In this document: positions 8,974 through 17,049 of the stretch, piece after piece
Numbering within the stretch: the first letter of the stretch is position 1
Layout: each line of letters starts with the position of its first letter
Origin: Bacillus sp. FJAT-49736
GTDB taxonomy: Bacteria > Bacillota > Bacilli > Bacillales > Bacillaceae_C
NCBI RefSeq assembly: GCF_018343615.1
Contig: NZ_JAGYPI010000002.1
Coordinates: 267,562-331,561, forward strand
Reading direction: 5' to 3'
Length of the DNA: 64,000 nt
Position numbers and translations under genes: made by a program
The notes under the pieces: generated by a model
The model's database searches: none
Seen by the model: the letters and a program-made list of their open reading frames with translations, nothing else
Told to the model about the DNA's origin: nothing

Positions 8974-10324
8974 TTAGCCCCCTCTTCTTTGCTTCGCGAT
9001 TCATTCGAATGATGTGATGGAATGCTTTTTGCATTTCCTTTGACTGTCCATAGTGGAAAAATGTAATCACACCAGTGGGATAATCCGCACTCCTGCCGAC
9101 TCGACCGGAAATTTGCACAAGGGCCGCTTCGGTAAAAATGCGGTCCTCTGCTCCGACTACCGCGACATCGATATTAGGAAAAGTAACTCCCCGCTCTAAA
9201 ATAGTGGTGGTCAATAATATCGGTGTTTCCTGCGCCCGCATTCTTTCCACTTTTTCCTTGCGATTCGGGTCCTCTGCATGAACAGATTCTATTTTTGGAT
9301 GAAGCTTTTGAAAAAGAGGTGCTGCTTTTTCCATCAGTTTTATATTCGGTAAAAAGACGAGGGCTTGTTTGTTCGCATGAAGCCGGTCAGAAACCCATCT
9401 TTCCACTATCCTTGGAAGCTTGCCTTTTTCAATGGGTTTCCGCCAGTTGCCACACCATTTAAACTCTGGAACAGGTAGCGCATGTCTGTGGAAGCGCGCT
9501 GGGATGGTGACATGTGCTCGTTTTCCAGTGATGCATTCTTGTTGCCATGCTGTGCTTGGAGTGGCGGTCAGATGAATTTGTGCGGAGAGTGTTCGTGCTG
9601 CTTTTTCCACAGCCCATTGCAGTGTCTTATCAAATGTATAGGGGAAGGCGTCGACTTCATCGACAATCATGACATCAAAGGCATTTTCAAAGCGGAATAG
9701 CTGATGGGTAGTGGAGATTACCAGTTCTGCATATTGGTGACGGTCTTCGCTTCCACCATACAGAGCTGCAACAGTGGTATCAGGAAATACTTTACGAAAG
9801 CGAGGAGCTAATTCGAGGACCACATCCGTTCTCGGAGTAGCGATACAGACACTCGACCCAGCTTTTAATGCTTCATTTATTCCGGCAAACAAGACCTCTG
9901 TTTTTCCGGCTCCGCACACTGCCCATACTAAGATGTCTGATTTGTTTTGAATTGCTTTTACAACAGCCTTGGATGCATGCTGCTGGCCATCGGAAAGGTG
10001 ACCATCCCATTGAAGAGGTCGTTCCGGCTGGGATATTTCAGGATCTGGTCCTTCCCATCCGAGCAATGGGGTACAGGTAGACACGCGGCCCATCATGATG
10101 CAGTTTCGGCAATAGGTGCACTCTTGCATGCACCGAGAACACGGATAAGTGGCGAATAAATGTTGGTTCGTGTTACCGCATCTGGCACACTTCCATTGAT
10201 TTTTTTCTTTTATAATGCCATCTTGGTAAGAAATTTGGATGTTATCTGTTGAAAGTAGTTCTGGGGGGATTTCTGTTTGAAGCAATTTGCGGCCGGCTAG
10301 ATAGGACTGTATCGCTGAGGACAA
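8963..10324 (-). CDS. comFA: Competence DNA translocase ComFA
   Basis: A 453-residue DEAD-box-type ATPase that helps pull single-stranded DNA into the cell during transformation. An N-terminal Cys4 zinc finger (CARCG...CSRC, CTYCRNC) precedes Walker A (VWAVCGAGKTEVLFAGI), Walker B (MIVDEVDAFPY), HLTATP (motif III) and motif VI (VQISGRVGRSADYP). The start is TTG 10324 with AAAGGAG upstream; no later start keeps the N-terminal region. No pair of AAAA-N5-TTTT ComK boxes is evident in the 60 nt upstream. Confidence 0.94.
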   Translation of the reverse strand: MSSAIQSYLAGRKLLQTEIPPELLSTDNIQISYQDGIIKEKNQWKCARCGNTNQHLFATYPCSRCMQECTYCRNCIMMGRVSTCTPLLGWEGPDPEISQPERPLQWDGHLSDGQQHASKAVVKAIQNKSDILVWAVCGAGKTEVLFAGINEALKAGSSVCIATPRTDVVLELAPRFRKVFPDTTVAALYGGSEDRHQYAELVISTTHQLFRFENAFDVMIVDEVDAFPYTFDKTLQWAVEKAARTLSAQIHLTATPSTAWQQECITGKRAHVTIPARFHRHALPVPEFKWCGNWRKPIEKGKLPRIVERWVSDRLHANKQALVFLPNIKLMEKAAPLFQKLHPKIESVHAEDPNRKEKVERMRAQETPILLTTTILERGVTFPNIDVAVVGAEDRIFTEAALVQISGRVGRSADYPTGVITFFHYGQSKEMQKAFHHIIRMNREAKKRGLIGG

Positions 10325-10341
10325 ATTACGTTCACTCCTTT

Positions 10342-10374
10342 ATAAAAAATTACGCTACTCCCTCGGGAATAGCG
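10342..10374 (-). terminator. Intrinsic terminator of the DegV-family gene
   Basis: On the minus strand CGCTATTCCC pairs with GGGAGTAGCG (one wobble pair), followed by TAATTTTTTAT. It lies between the degV-like gene and comFA. Confidence 0.88.
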
Positions 10375-10383
10375 CTCCGTTCT

Positions 10384-11229
10384 TTATTTCAGCATCCACG
10401 TCAATCCCATTCCGCCTTCTCCGATGTGAGTAGCAATAACGGGACCAAAATAGCTGATGGAAAAATCGACATTTGGATATAATTGTTCAAGCTCTGATTT
10501 CCATTCCTTCGCCTCTTCTTCACGATTTGCATGGATGATGGAAGCTTTTAATGGAGTTCCTTTCGCAGCATCTTCTCCGATTAATTCGCCAATACGATTC
10601 ATCGCCTTTTTTCTTGTTCGTATTTTTTCAAATGGGGCAATTTTCTTGTCCACAAAGTGGAGCAGTGGCTTAATTTTCAAAAGGCTTCCGATCAAGGCTT
10701 GAGCACTAGACAAACGACCTCCGCGTTGGAGATGAGAAAGGTCATCGGCCATGAAATAAGCTCGTGTAGATGCCTTAAGCTCGTCCAATCTTTGTAGAAT
10801 TTCCTCTGTCGTCTTTCCTTCTAGAGCCATTTTCGCTGCGTCAATCGCATAAAATCCTTGAGCCATACAGCTTATTTCAGAATCATATGGATATACCTTG
10901 ACGCCCTCCACCATTGTGCCGGCTGTAACAGCTCCTTGGAACGTTCCGCTGATGCCGCTTGATAAGTGAATGCTAATAATCTCATCATAGTCCTTTGCAA
11001 GGCTTTCAAACAATTCAACAAATCGACCAGTTGACGGCTGGGACGAGGTTGGAAGAGTTTCTAAGTTCTTTATTTCTTCAAAAAATTGGTCTGCGAATAA
11101 GTCTACCTCTTCTTCATAAGTTTCCCCCTTCATTACAACACTCAGCGGAATCATATGTATATGTAGCTTTTCGCGAATTTCCTTTGGAATATATGCAGTA
11201 CTGTCTGTGACAATGGCAGTTTTCATCAT
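10384..11229 (-). CDS. DegV family fatty-acid-binding protein
   Basis: A 281-residue DegV-fold protein. Signatures are the opening KTAIVTDSTAYIP, then TSSQPSTGRF, the lipid-contact loop ISIHLSSGISGTFQGA, and HLQRGGRLSSAQALIGSLL. Family members bind a single fatty acid; some (FakB) present it to the kinase FakA. Two adjacent ATGs are possible (11229 and 11226), with AAGGAT upstream. It corresponds in position to yviA of B. subtilis, between comFA and degU. The gene name degV is historical and does not imply a link to DegS/DegU. Confidence 0.93.
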   Translation of the reverse strand: MMKTAIVTDSTAYIPKEIREKLHIHMIPLSVVMKGETYEEEVDLFADQFFEEIKNLETLPTSSQPSTGRFVELFESLAKDYDEIISIHLSSGISGTFQGAVTAGTMVEGVKVYPYDSEISCMAQGFYAIDAAKMALEGKTTEEILQRLDELKASTRAYFMADDLSHLQRGGRLSSAQALIGSLLKIKPLLHFVDKKIAPFEKIRTRKKAMNRIGELIGEDAAKGTPLKASIIHANREEEAKEWKSELEQLYPNVDFSISYFGPVIATHIGEGGMGLTWMLK

Positions 11230-11489
11230 TCACTCATCCTTAATACTTATTTGCTTCCATTTTATAAGAGATTATCCATAAAATCTATAACTAAATATGA
11301 ATGAAGAATAATGGATATTGGTGGAATGTATATGGAGATATTATTTCAATGTTAGTTCTGATGGAGACCCATAATCCTCATTTCTTTCATATAATTATAC
11401 CTTTTGTTATTTTTAGCTCCTTTATCTTAGTAGTTACGCTATAATGTTTCTCGAATCTTTGAAAGCAGGATTCCATTTCTTGCTCCAGT

Positions 11490-11610
11490 TCTGGTGAACT
11501 ACATCAGATTTCGGTTCAATTGCATCAATTTTTTGACCTATTGTATCAATTGCTTGGTCAACTGCATCAATTCCCTGATCAACTGCATCAACCCTTGATA
11601 CTTGCTACAA
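11490..11610. repeat. 21-bp-period direct repeat array (CATCA type)
   Basis: The word CATCA (once TATCA) recurs at 11502, 11523, 11544, 11565 and 11586, exactly 21 nt apart, inside units such as CTGCATCAATTCCCTGATCAA. On the minus strand one frame reads as heptads (IDAVDQG, IDAVDQA, IDTIGQK, IDAIEPK) and is open for about 55 codons, but it has no ATG, GTG or TTG start. It may be a coiled-coil gene relic or one of the 21-bp arrays seen elsewhere in this window. Confidence 0.8.
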
Positions 11611-11747
11611 ACATTGATTTATCATTTTTTATTCATAATGTTCACCTCTTTCGCCACCAATTTTATAATTTTTTCCAGATTGAGTCTAGTTAATATAATT
11701 GGCTTTTCTTAGGATGAAATTAGTAAAAATAGTGAATCCACTAATAG

Positions 11748-11780
11748 AAAATAAAAAAACAGACGGGAATCCCGCCTGCT
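11748..11780 (-). terminator. Intrinsic terminator of the phosphogluconate dehydrogenase gene
   Basis: The minus strand reads CAGGCGGG, a 3-nt loop, then CCCGTCTG followed by seven T. It begins directly after the stop codon at 11785. Confidence 0.9.
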
Positions 11781-11784
11781 TTTC

Positions 11785-12681
11785 TTATTTTCCCACCACT
11801 GCATGACCACCGAATTCATTGCGCAGTGCCGCAACGACTTTACCAGTAAAAGTGTCATCCTCCAGCGAGCGATAGCGCATCATTAAGGACAGTGCGATAA
11901 TCGGTGCAGCGGTTTGGAAATCGAGCGCTGCTTCAACGGTCCATTTTCCTTCTCCAGATGAATGCATAACACCTTTGATTTTATCTAGCTTCGCATCCTT
12001 CGAGAAGGCATTTTCCATCAGTTCCATTAACCAGGAACGAATAACAGAGCCGTTGTTCCAAACGGTAGAAACCTTTTCGTAATCATAATCGAATGGACTT
12101 TTTTCTAGGATTTCAAAGCCCTCTGCGATTGCTGCCATCATACCGTATTCAATTCCGTTATGTACCATTTTCAAGAAGTGGCCGCTGCCAGCTTTACCTG
12201 TGTATAGATATCCTTTTTCAACAGAAATATCTTTAAATACTTTTTCTACTTGTTCGAATGCTTCGGAATCTCCGCCGATCATCGTACATGCTCCGTGGCG
12301 TGCACCTTCCACACCGCCGCTTGTACCGCAATCAAGGAAATAGACGCCTTTTTCTTTACAGGAATCATAACGACGCAGTGAATCCTTGTAATGAGCGTTT
12401 CCTCCATCAATTACGATATCATTCTCGTCCAACAATGGTAAAAGTTCTTGGAAGACTTGCTCCGTAATATCGCCAGCCGGAACCATCATCCAAATTTTCC
12501 GAGGACGGTCGAGCTTTGCCACAAGGTCCTTCAAAGTTTCCGCCCCTTGAGCACCTTCATTAGTTATATTTTGAACGGCTTCCTTATTAACATCGAACGC
12601 ACCTACTTGGTACCCTTTTTCCATTAGGTTTAAGGAAAGCTGATAACCCATTTTTCCTAGTCCAACCATACCGATTTGCAT
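11785..12681 (-). CDS. 6-phosphogluconate dehydrogenase, short (YqeC-type) form
   Basis: It oxidatively decarboxylates 6-phosphogluconate to ribulose-5-phosphate. The N-terminal Rossmann motif is GMVGLGKMGYQLSLNL. IVIDGGNAHYKDS and FLDCGTSGGVEGA are the substrate-site motifs, and GSGHFLKMVHNGIEYGMM carries the catalytic Lys. At 298 residues it is the short form, unlike the ~470-residue Gnd. I prefer ATG 12681, 8 nt after AAAGGTGG, over an in-frame GTG at 12693 that overlaps this site. The gene is monocistronic with its own terminator. Confidence 0.93.
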   Translation of the reverse strand: MQIGMVGLGKMGYQLSLNLMEKGYQVGAFDVNKEAVQNITNEGAQGAETLKDLVAKLDRPRKIWMMVPAGDITEQVFQELLPLLDENDIVIDGGNAHYKDSLRRYDSCKEKGVYFLDCGTSGGVEGARHGACTMIGGDSEAFEQVEKVFKDISVEKGYLYTGKAGSGHFLKMVHNGIEYGMMAAIAEGFEILEKSPFDYDYEKVSTVWNNGSVIRSWLMELMENAFSKDAKLDKIKGVMHSSGEGKWTVEAALDFQTAAPIIALSLMMRYRSLEDDTFTGKVVAALRNEFGGHAVVGK

Positions 12682-12791
12682 AGTATTTGCCACCTTTCGA
12701 ACTTTTTTTCACAATATCTTCATTATAGAAGAAAAAAATTTTCACGCAACATTTTTTATCTGACCTGTATAGGTTACCCTATTTTAAAAAC

Positions 12792-13328
12792 TTATTTCGT
12801 TTCCATCGCCATGATTGATGTCAGTTTCCAATTCCCATCTTCTTTTTGATAAGTATTGATTTGTCTAGTTGTTCTAACGGCATGTTCACCTTTTTCCGTT
12901 ACGATTGTTTTTAATTCTAGATAAACATTGGCGTTACCTGTCTTATAGCCAATCACCGCTATTTTCAACGGTTTCATTATTATATTCATGGTCTCAAAAA
13001 CCTTTTTTGTATATGCTTTTTCTTCCTCATATTTAAATGAGCTTGGATTTTTCGAAATGGTAGCCATATACGCATCTAAATTTTTTTCATTAAATGCCTT
13101 TATATATTGGTTCGTAACAGCGAGCAATGCTTTTTTCTCGTCAGCAGGGATGTTTTTTACTTCCTTTAGAGAAGGCTTATCGGTTTTGACTGTGTTATTA
13201 GATGTCGCTGTTTCTGTTTGCTTCTCCGTAGTTTTTGGTGTTGATTTGTCAGCCTTATCATTATTGCCGCATGCAGCAAGTAAAAAAACGCTTGTGAATA
13301 ATATTCCCAATGTTGTTTTCCACTTCAT
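12792..13328 (-). CDS. Lipoprotein with NTF2-like/DUF4440-like domain
   Basis: A 178-residue secreted lipoprotein. The signal peptide ends in the lipobox LLAAC with Cys20, followed by a Lys/Thr-rich linker of ~40 residues. The rest looks like an NTF2-like cone: VTNQYIKAFNEKNLDAYMATI, then VYLELKTIVTEKGEHAVRTT and YQKEDGNWKLTSIMAM. Such domains in Bacillus lipoproteins have no defined substrate. It is monocistronic and its neighbours give no functional hint. Confidence 0.8.
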   Translation of the reverse strand: MKWKTTLGILFTSVFLLAACGNNDKADKSTPKTTEKQTETATSNNTVKTDKPSLKEVKNIPADEKKALLAVTNQYIKAFNEKNLDAYMATISKNPSSFKYEEEKAYTKKVFETMNIIMKPLKIAVIGYKTGNANVYLELKTIVTEKGEHAVRTTRQINTYQKEDGNWKLTSIMAMETK

Positions 13329-13481
13329 TTATGTATACCTCCTAATGGTTCCATACCTCCATTTTATTGATTTTAGGCAGTTCATACAAATAGTAAACCT
13401 CGATTAATGTTAACAGATTGTGAATTTTCCCTTTCGCCAATGGGTATCTAATGAATTAAGCCAGCTGGAACGCTGGAATAG

Positions 13482-13514
13482 GAAAAAAGCACCTGCCTCT
13501 AGGGCAAATGCTCC
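13482..13514 (-). terminator. Intrinsic terminator of the tre operon
   Basis: On the minus strand AGCATTTGCC pairs with GGCAGGTGCT (two wobble pairs) around a 5-nt loop, then TTTTTT. It ends the treR transcript. Confidence 0.88.
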
Positions 13515-14231
13515 TTACCTTCCACGTCGTGCGAAATCAACAAATTTAAATTTGTCGAGGCGATGACGGGATTCCGTGTATTGAAATAGACTTGCGTCTT
13601 CTAGATATACGTAATTTTTCACTACTACGACATGTTCATAATGTTTTAAATCCAGGTACTTTCGATCTTCCTCTGTTGGTTCATCGACGGAGATTTCTTT
13701 TTTCGCAAAGCTGATAGTGAGGCCGAGCTCGCCTTCTATATATTTGTAAAGCGAATCCTCGCAAATTTCCTTCGTCAAGGATGGGACTGTCTTTTTCAAA
13801 ATAAAATCCTTGTCGAGAATGATGCGTTCGTTATCTAATTCCCGAGCACGAATTAGCTTCCATACCCGCTCCTTGCTGGATATTTGCAGCTGATTCTGTA
13901 TATACTCATCAGGCTTAATATCCTCAAGCTCATATACAATCGTCCTCCACGGCTTTCCGGTTTTTTCAGCGATTTCCTTAAAGCTGACGAGGCCGGAGAC
14001 CGGAAAATCAAAGCGGCCGACATCTAAAACAAATGAGCCCTTTCCTTTTATTTTTTGAATATACCCATTTTGGGAAAGTAAGTTCAGGGCCTTGCGGATT
14101 GTTTCGCGAGACGTGTCGTATTTTTCGACTAGTTCATTCTCTGATAGTAGCTTCTCATTAGGCTTTAGCTTCCCAGACTGAATTTGTCCTGCGATTTCTT
14201 CATAAATTGTTAAAAATTTGTTTCCCCTCAT
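13515..14231 (-). CDS. treR: Trehalose operon repressor TreR (GntR family)
   Basis: A 238-residue GntR/HutC-type repressor. The winged-helix N-terminus (KFLTIYEEIAGQIQSGKLKP, then ENELVEKYDTSRETIRKALN) is followed by a UTRA effector domain that binds trehalose-6-phosphate in the family. ATG 14231 is chosen because it matches the B. subtilis TreR start and has AAAGGA upstream; the frame is open further to 14291. It is the last gene of treP-treA-treR, and its operators lie upstream of treP. Confidence 0.95.
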   Translation of the reverse strand: MRGNKFLTIYEEIAGQIQSGKLKPNEKLLSENELVEKYDTSRETIRKALNLLSQNGYIQKIKGKGSFVLDVGRFDFPVSGLVSFKEIAEKTGKPWRTIVYELEDIKPDEYIQNQLQISSKERVWKLIRARELDNERIILDKDFILKKTVPSLTKEICEDSLYKYIEGELGLTISFAKKEISVDEPTEEDRKYLDLKHYEHVVVVKNYVYLEDASLFQYTESRHRLDKFKFVDFARRGR

Positions 14232-14298
14232 GCCTTGGAATCCTTTCAAAATATCGATACTTCTATTGTAGCGATATTTTACAGTATCCACAATTACT

Positions 14299-15966
14299 CT
14301 ATTTTTTCAAATGATAAACAACGGATTCATAAGGTCGCAAGGTAAAGCTTTGAGCATTTTCACTTGAATCCGAGTAGTTCGAAGTAAGAATTTCAATTGC
14401 ATAATTAGCTAGATTAATCGGGCATTCAAATTCTACTTCCGTGCCATAAAAATTATTTACGACCAAAAGCTTTTCATTATCATTATTTCGAATATAGGCG
14501 AAGATTTCCGGATGGTCTTTTAAAATAAGTTCGTAATCACCATCTGTAATAATATCGTATTGCTTACGGAGCTGAATCAGCTTTTGGTAATGATAGAAAA
14601 CAGAATTAGCATCTAGCAACGATTTTTCAACATTAATTTCCTTATAGTTAGGAGCTACTTTTATCCACGGAGTGCCCTTTGTAAAACCCGCATTCTCACT
14701 TTCATCCCATTGGACAGGTGTCCGTGAATTATCACGTGACTTTTGCTTTAAAATCTCGATTACTTCCTCTTTGCTTTTACCTTGCTCCAGCATCAACTGA
14801 TACATATTTAGAGATTCAACATCGCGATAATCCTCGATAGTGTCGAAAAATGGATTGGTCATCCCGATTTCTTCACCTTGATAGATATACGGTGTTCCTT
14901 GCATCATATGGATGGTAGTAGCAAGCATTTTCGCAGATTCAATTAAGTATTCACGGTCATTTCCATATCGGCTGACAACACGTGGCTGATCATGATTACA
15001 CCAAAATAATGCATTCCAACCGCAACCCTGATTCATTCTAACCTGCCATTCCGATAAAATCCTTTTTAAAGCAAGAAAATCAAAATCCGCTTTCGACCAT
15101 TTTTCACCATTGGCATAATCTACTTTTAAGTGATGAAAGTTGAAGGTCATACTTAGTTCCTTCTCAGCAGGATTTGTGTACTTAATACAATGATCAATCG
15201 TGGTGGAGGACATTTCCCCCACAGTCATCGCATTATATTGGGAAAAAACCTCGTTATTCATTTCCTTCAAGAATTCATGAACCCTTGGACCATCAGTGTA
15301 ATATTTGCGGCCATCTCCTGTAGAATCGTTTAGGTAACACTGGTCCTTCGATATCAAGTTGATAACGTCCAAACGGAATCCATCCACCCCCTTATCAAAC
15401 CAGAAATGCATCATTTCATATAGTTTTTTGCGAAGCTCTTCATTCTCCCAATTCAAATCTGCCTGAGTGACATCAAATAGATGCAAATAATATTGTCCAG
15501 TTTTTTCGTCGAGCTTCCAGGCACTACCGCCAAATTTCGATTGCCAGTTAGTTGGCTCGCTGCCGTCAGGCTTAGAATCCTTCCATATATAAAAATCACG
15601 ATATGGATTGTTTTTAGAGGAGCTAGCATGCTTGAACCATTCATGCTCAGTGGACGTATGATTGACGACAATATCCATTATGATTTTGAAATCGCGCAGA
15701 TGTGCCTCTTTGAGGAGTGCTTCAAAATCCTCCATTGTGCCAAACTCTTCGTAGATTTTGTAATAATCGCTAATATCATAACCGTTATCACGCTGTGGAG
15801 ATTGGTAAATCGGGGTTAACCAAATCACATCAATACCTAGTTTTTTTAGATAATCTAGCTTTTGGATTACCCCTTGTAGATCCCCAACACCGTTTCCGGT
15901 AGTATCATAAAAGCTTTTCGGGTAAATCTGATATACTGTTGCCTTTTTCCACCAAGGATGTGTCAT
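14299..15966 (-). CDS. treA: Trehalose-6-phosphate hydrolase (GH13)
   Basis: It splits cytoplasmic trehalose-6-phosphate into glucose and glucose-6-phosphate. At 555 residues it is normal for TreA. GH13 motifs: DIVVNHTS (region I), DGFRLDVINLISKD (catalytic Asp), TVGEMSS (acid Glu) and WCNHDQPRVVSRYG (third Asp). The opening WWKKATVYQIYPKSFYDTTG is typical. It is separated from treP by more than 1 kb containing a terminator and the repeat tract, which is unusual for this operon; treR follows after 67 nt. Confidence 0.96.
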   Translation of the reverse strand: MTHPWWKKATVYQIYPKSFYDTTGNGVGDLQGVIQKLDYLKKLGIDVIWLTPIYQSPQRDNGYDISDYYKIYEEFGTMEDFEALLKEAHLRDFKIIMDIVVNHTSTEHEWFKHASSSKNNPYRDFYIWKDSKPDGSEPTNWQSKFGGSAWKLDEKTGQYYLHLFDVTQADLNWENEELRKKLYEMMHFWFDKGVDGFRLDVINLISKDQCYLNDSTGDGRKYYTDGPRVHEFLKEMNNEVFSQYNAMTVGEMSSTTIDHCIKYTNPAEKELSMTFNFHHLKVDYANGEKWSKADFDFLALKRILSEWQVRMNQGCGWNALFWCNHDQPRVVSRYGNDREYLIESAKMLATTIHMMQGTPYIYQGEEIGMTNPFFDTIEDYRDVESLNMYQLMLEQGKSKEEVIEILKQKSRDNSRTPVQWDESENAGFTKGTPWIKVAPNYKEINVEKSLLDANSVFYHYQKLIQLRKQYDIITDGDYELILKDHPEIFAYIRNNDNEKLLVVNNFYGTEVEFECPINLANYAIEILTSNYSDSSENAQSFTLRPYESVVYHLKK

Positions 15967-16104
15967 CTTATATCACCGCTTTTTATTTTTTGATTGATTC
16001 TTAATGTTTGTATATGAGGTAGGTAGTTTGGTTATTTTGAGATTTGCCGGTTATTTTTGTTTCTAGAACTGTTTTTTTTGAGAGTTTGATATCTTGTTAT
16101 TTAA

Positions 16105-16965
16105 ATTCAGCACTGCTTCCACCTTTTTCGGCGTTTATACTGTGGTTTTCGGCATTCTCGTTATAATTCGGCAGTTTCCCACTTTATTTCGGCACTACTT
16201 CCGCTTTTTTCGGCGTTTATACTGAAGTTTTCGGCGTTCTCGTTATAATTCGGCAGTTTCCCACTTTATTTCGGCACTACTTCCGCTTTTTTCGGCGTTT
16301 CAGCCTATTTTTTCGCCGTTTATACTGAAGTTTTCGGCATTCTCGTTATAATTCGGCTGCTTCCCACTTTATTTCGGCAATACTTCCGCTTTTTTCGGCG
16401 TTTCACCCTATTTTTCCGGCGTTTATACTGAAGTTTTCGGCATTCCCGCTAAAATTCGGCTGTTTCCCTCTTTATTTCGGCACTGCTTCCAATTTTTTCG
16501 GCGTTTCACCCTATTTTTTCGGCGTTTATACCGAAGTTTTCGGCTTTCCCGTTATATTTCGGCTGCTTTCCACTTTATTTCGGCGTTTTACCTTATTTTT
16601 ACGGCGTTTTTACTGAAGTTTTCGGCATTCCCTTTATAATTCGGCTGTTTCCCTCTTTATTTCGGACTGCTCCACTTATTTCGGCGTTTCAGCCTATTTT
16701 TTCGGCGTTTTTACTGAGGTTTTCGGCATTCCCGTTATTATTCGGCTGTTTCCCACTTTATTTCGGCACTGCTTCCACTTATTTCGGCGTTTCACCCTAT
16801 TTTTCCGCCGTTTATACCGAGGTTTTCGGCATTCCAGCTAAAATACGGCTACTTCCCTCTTTATTTCGGCAATGCTTCTACTTTTTTCGGCGTTTGAATT
16901 AAGTTTTTCGGCGCTACTTTTAAAGTTCCGCAATCCATCCTAATTTTTCCGCAAGTCCCTCTTAG
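16105..16965. repeat. Higher-order tandem repeat tract, TTCGGC every ~21 bp
   Basis: About forty degenerate subunits, each starting TTCGGC (some TTCCGC or TTCGCC), stand head to tail. Five subunit types recur in fixed order (GTTTATACTGAAG, ATTCTCGTTATAA, TGTTTCCCACTTTAT, ACTGCTTCCACTT, GTTTCACCCTATT), giving a ~103-bp unit made of four 21-bp and one 19-bp subunit. The CGGCG before GTTTATAC lies at 16129, 16211, 16314, 16417, 16520, 16602, 16703 and 16806: steps of 103 (or 101), or 82 when one subunit is missing. Since 103 is not a multiple of three, and no long frame with a start is present, it is not coding. There are no unique spacers, so it is not CRISPR. Confidence 0.93.
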
Positions 16966-16995
16966 TTAAACAACAACCTAGTTTTCCCATCCACC

Positions 16996-17038
16996 ACAAA
17001 AGCAAGACACGATACCACCTTCTTGCCGGTGGTATCGT
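16996..17038 (-). terminator. Hairpin terminator after treP
   Basis: ACGATACCACC (17009-17019) pairs perfectly with GGTGGTATCGT (17028-17038). The minus strand continues GTCTTGCTTTTG, a moderate U-tract. It would reduce readthrough from treP into the repeat tract and treA. Confidence 0.75.
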
Positions 17039-17049
17039 CTCTCATTGCA

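Larger units (their letters stand above)
11230..11784. other. Intergenic region without a gene
   Basis: About 550 nt with no supportable gene. It contains a 21-bp-period repeat (11490-11610) and, next to the gnd gene, a terminator. The remainder is A+T-rich with no recognised element. Confidence 0.7.

Noticed and set aside
11490-11660. Small coiled-coil protein gene on the minus strand
   Set aside because: No start codon occurs in the frame and a stop immediately precedes the heptads; kept only as a repeat.
15481-15819. 112-codon open frame on the plus strand
   Set aside because: It is antisense to conserved treA coding sequence and has no ribosome binding site or recognisable domain.
16105-16965. 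CRISPR array
   Set aside because: Repeats are contiguous, degenerate and ~21 bp, with no unique spacers and no cas genes nearby.
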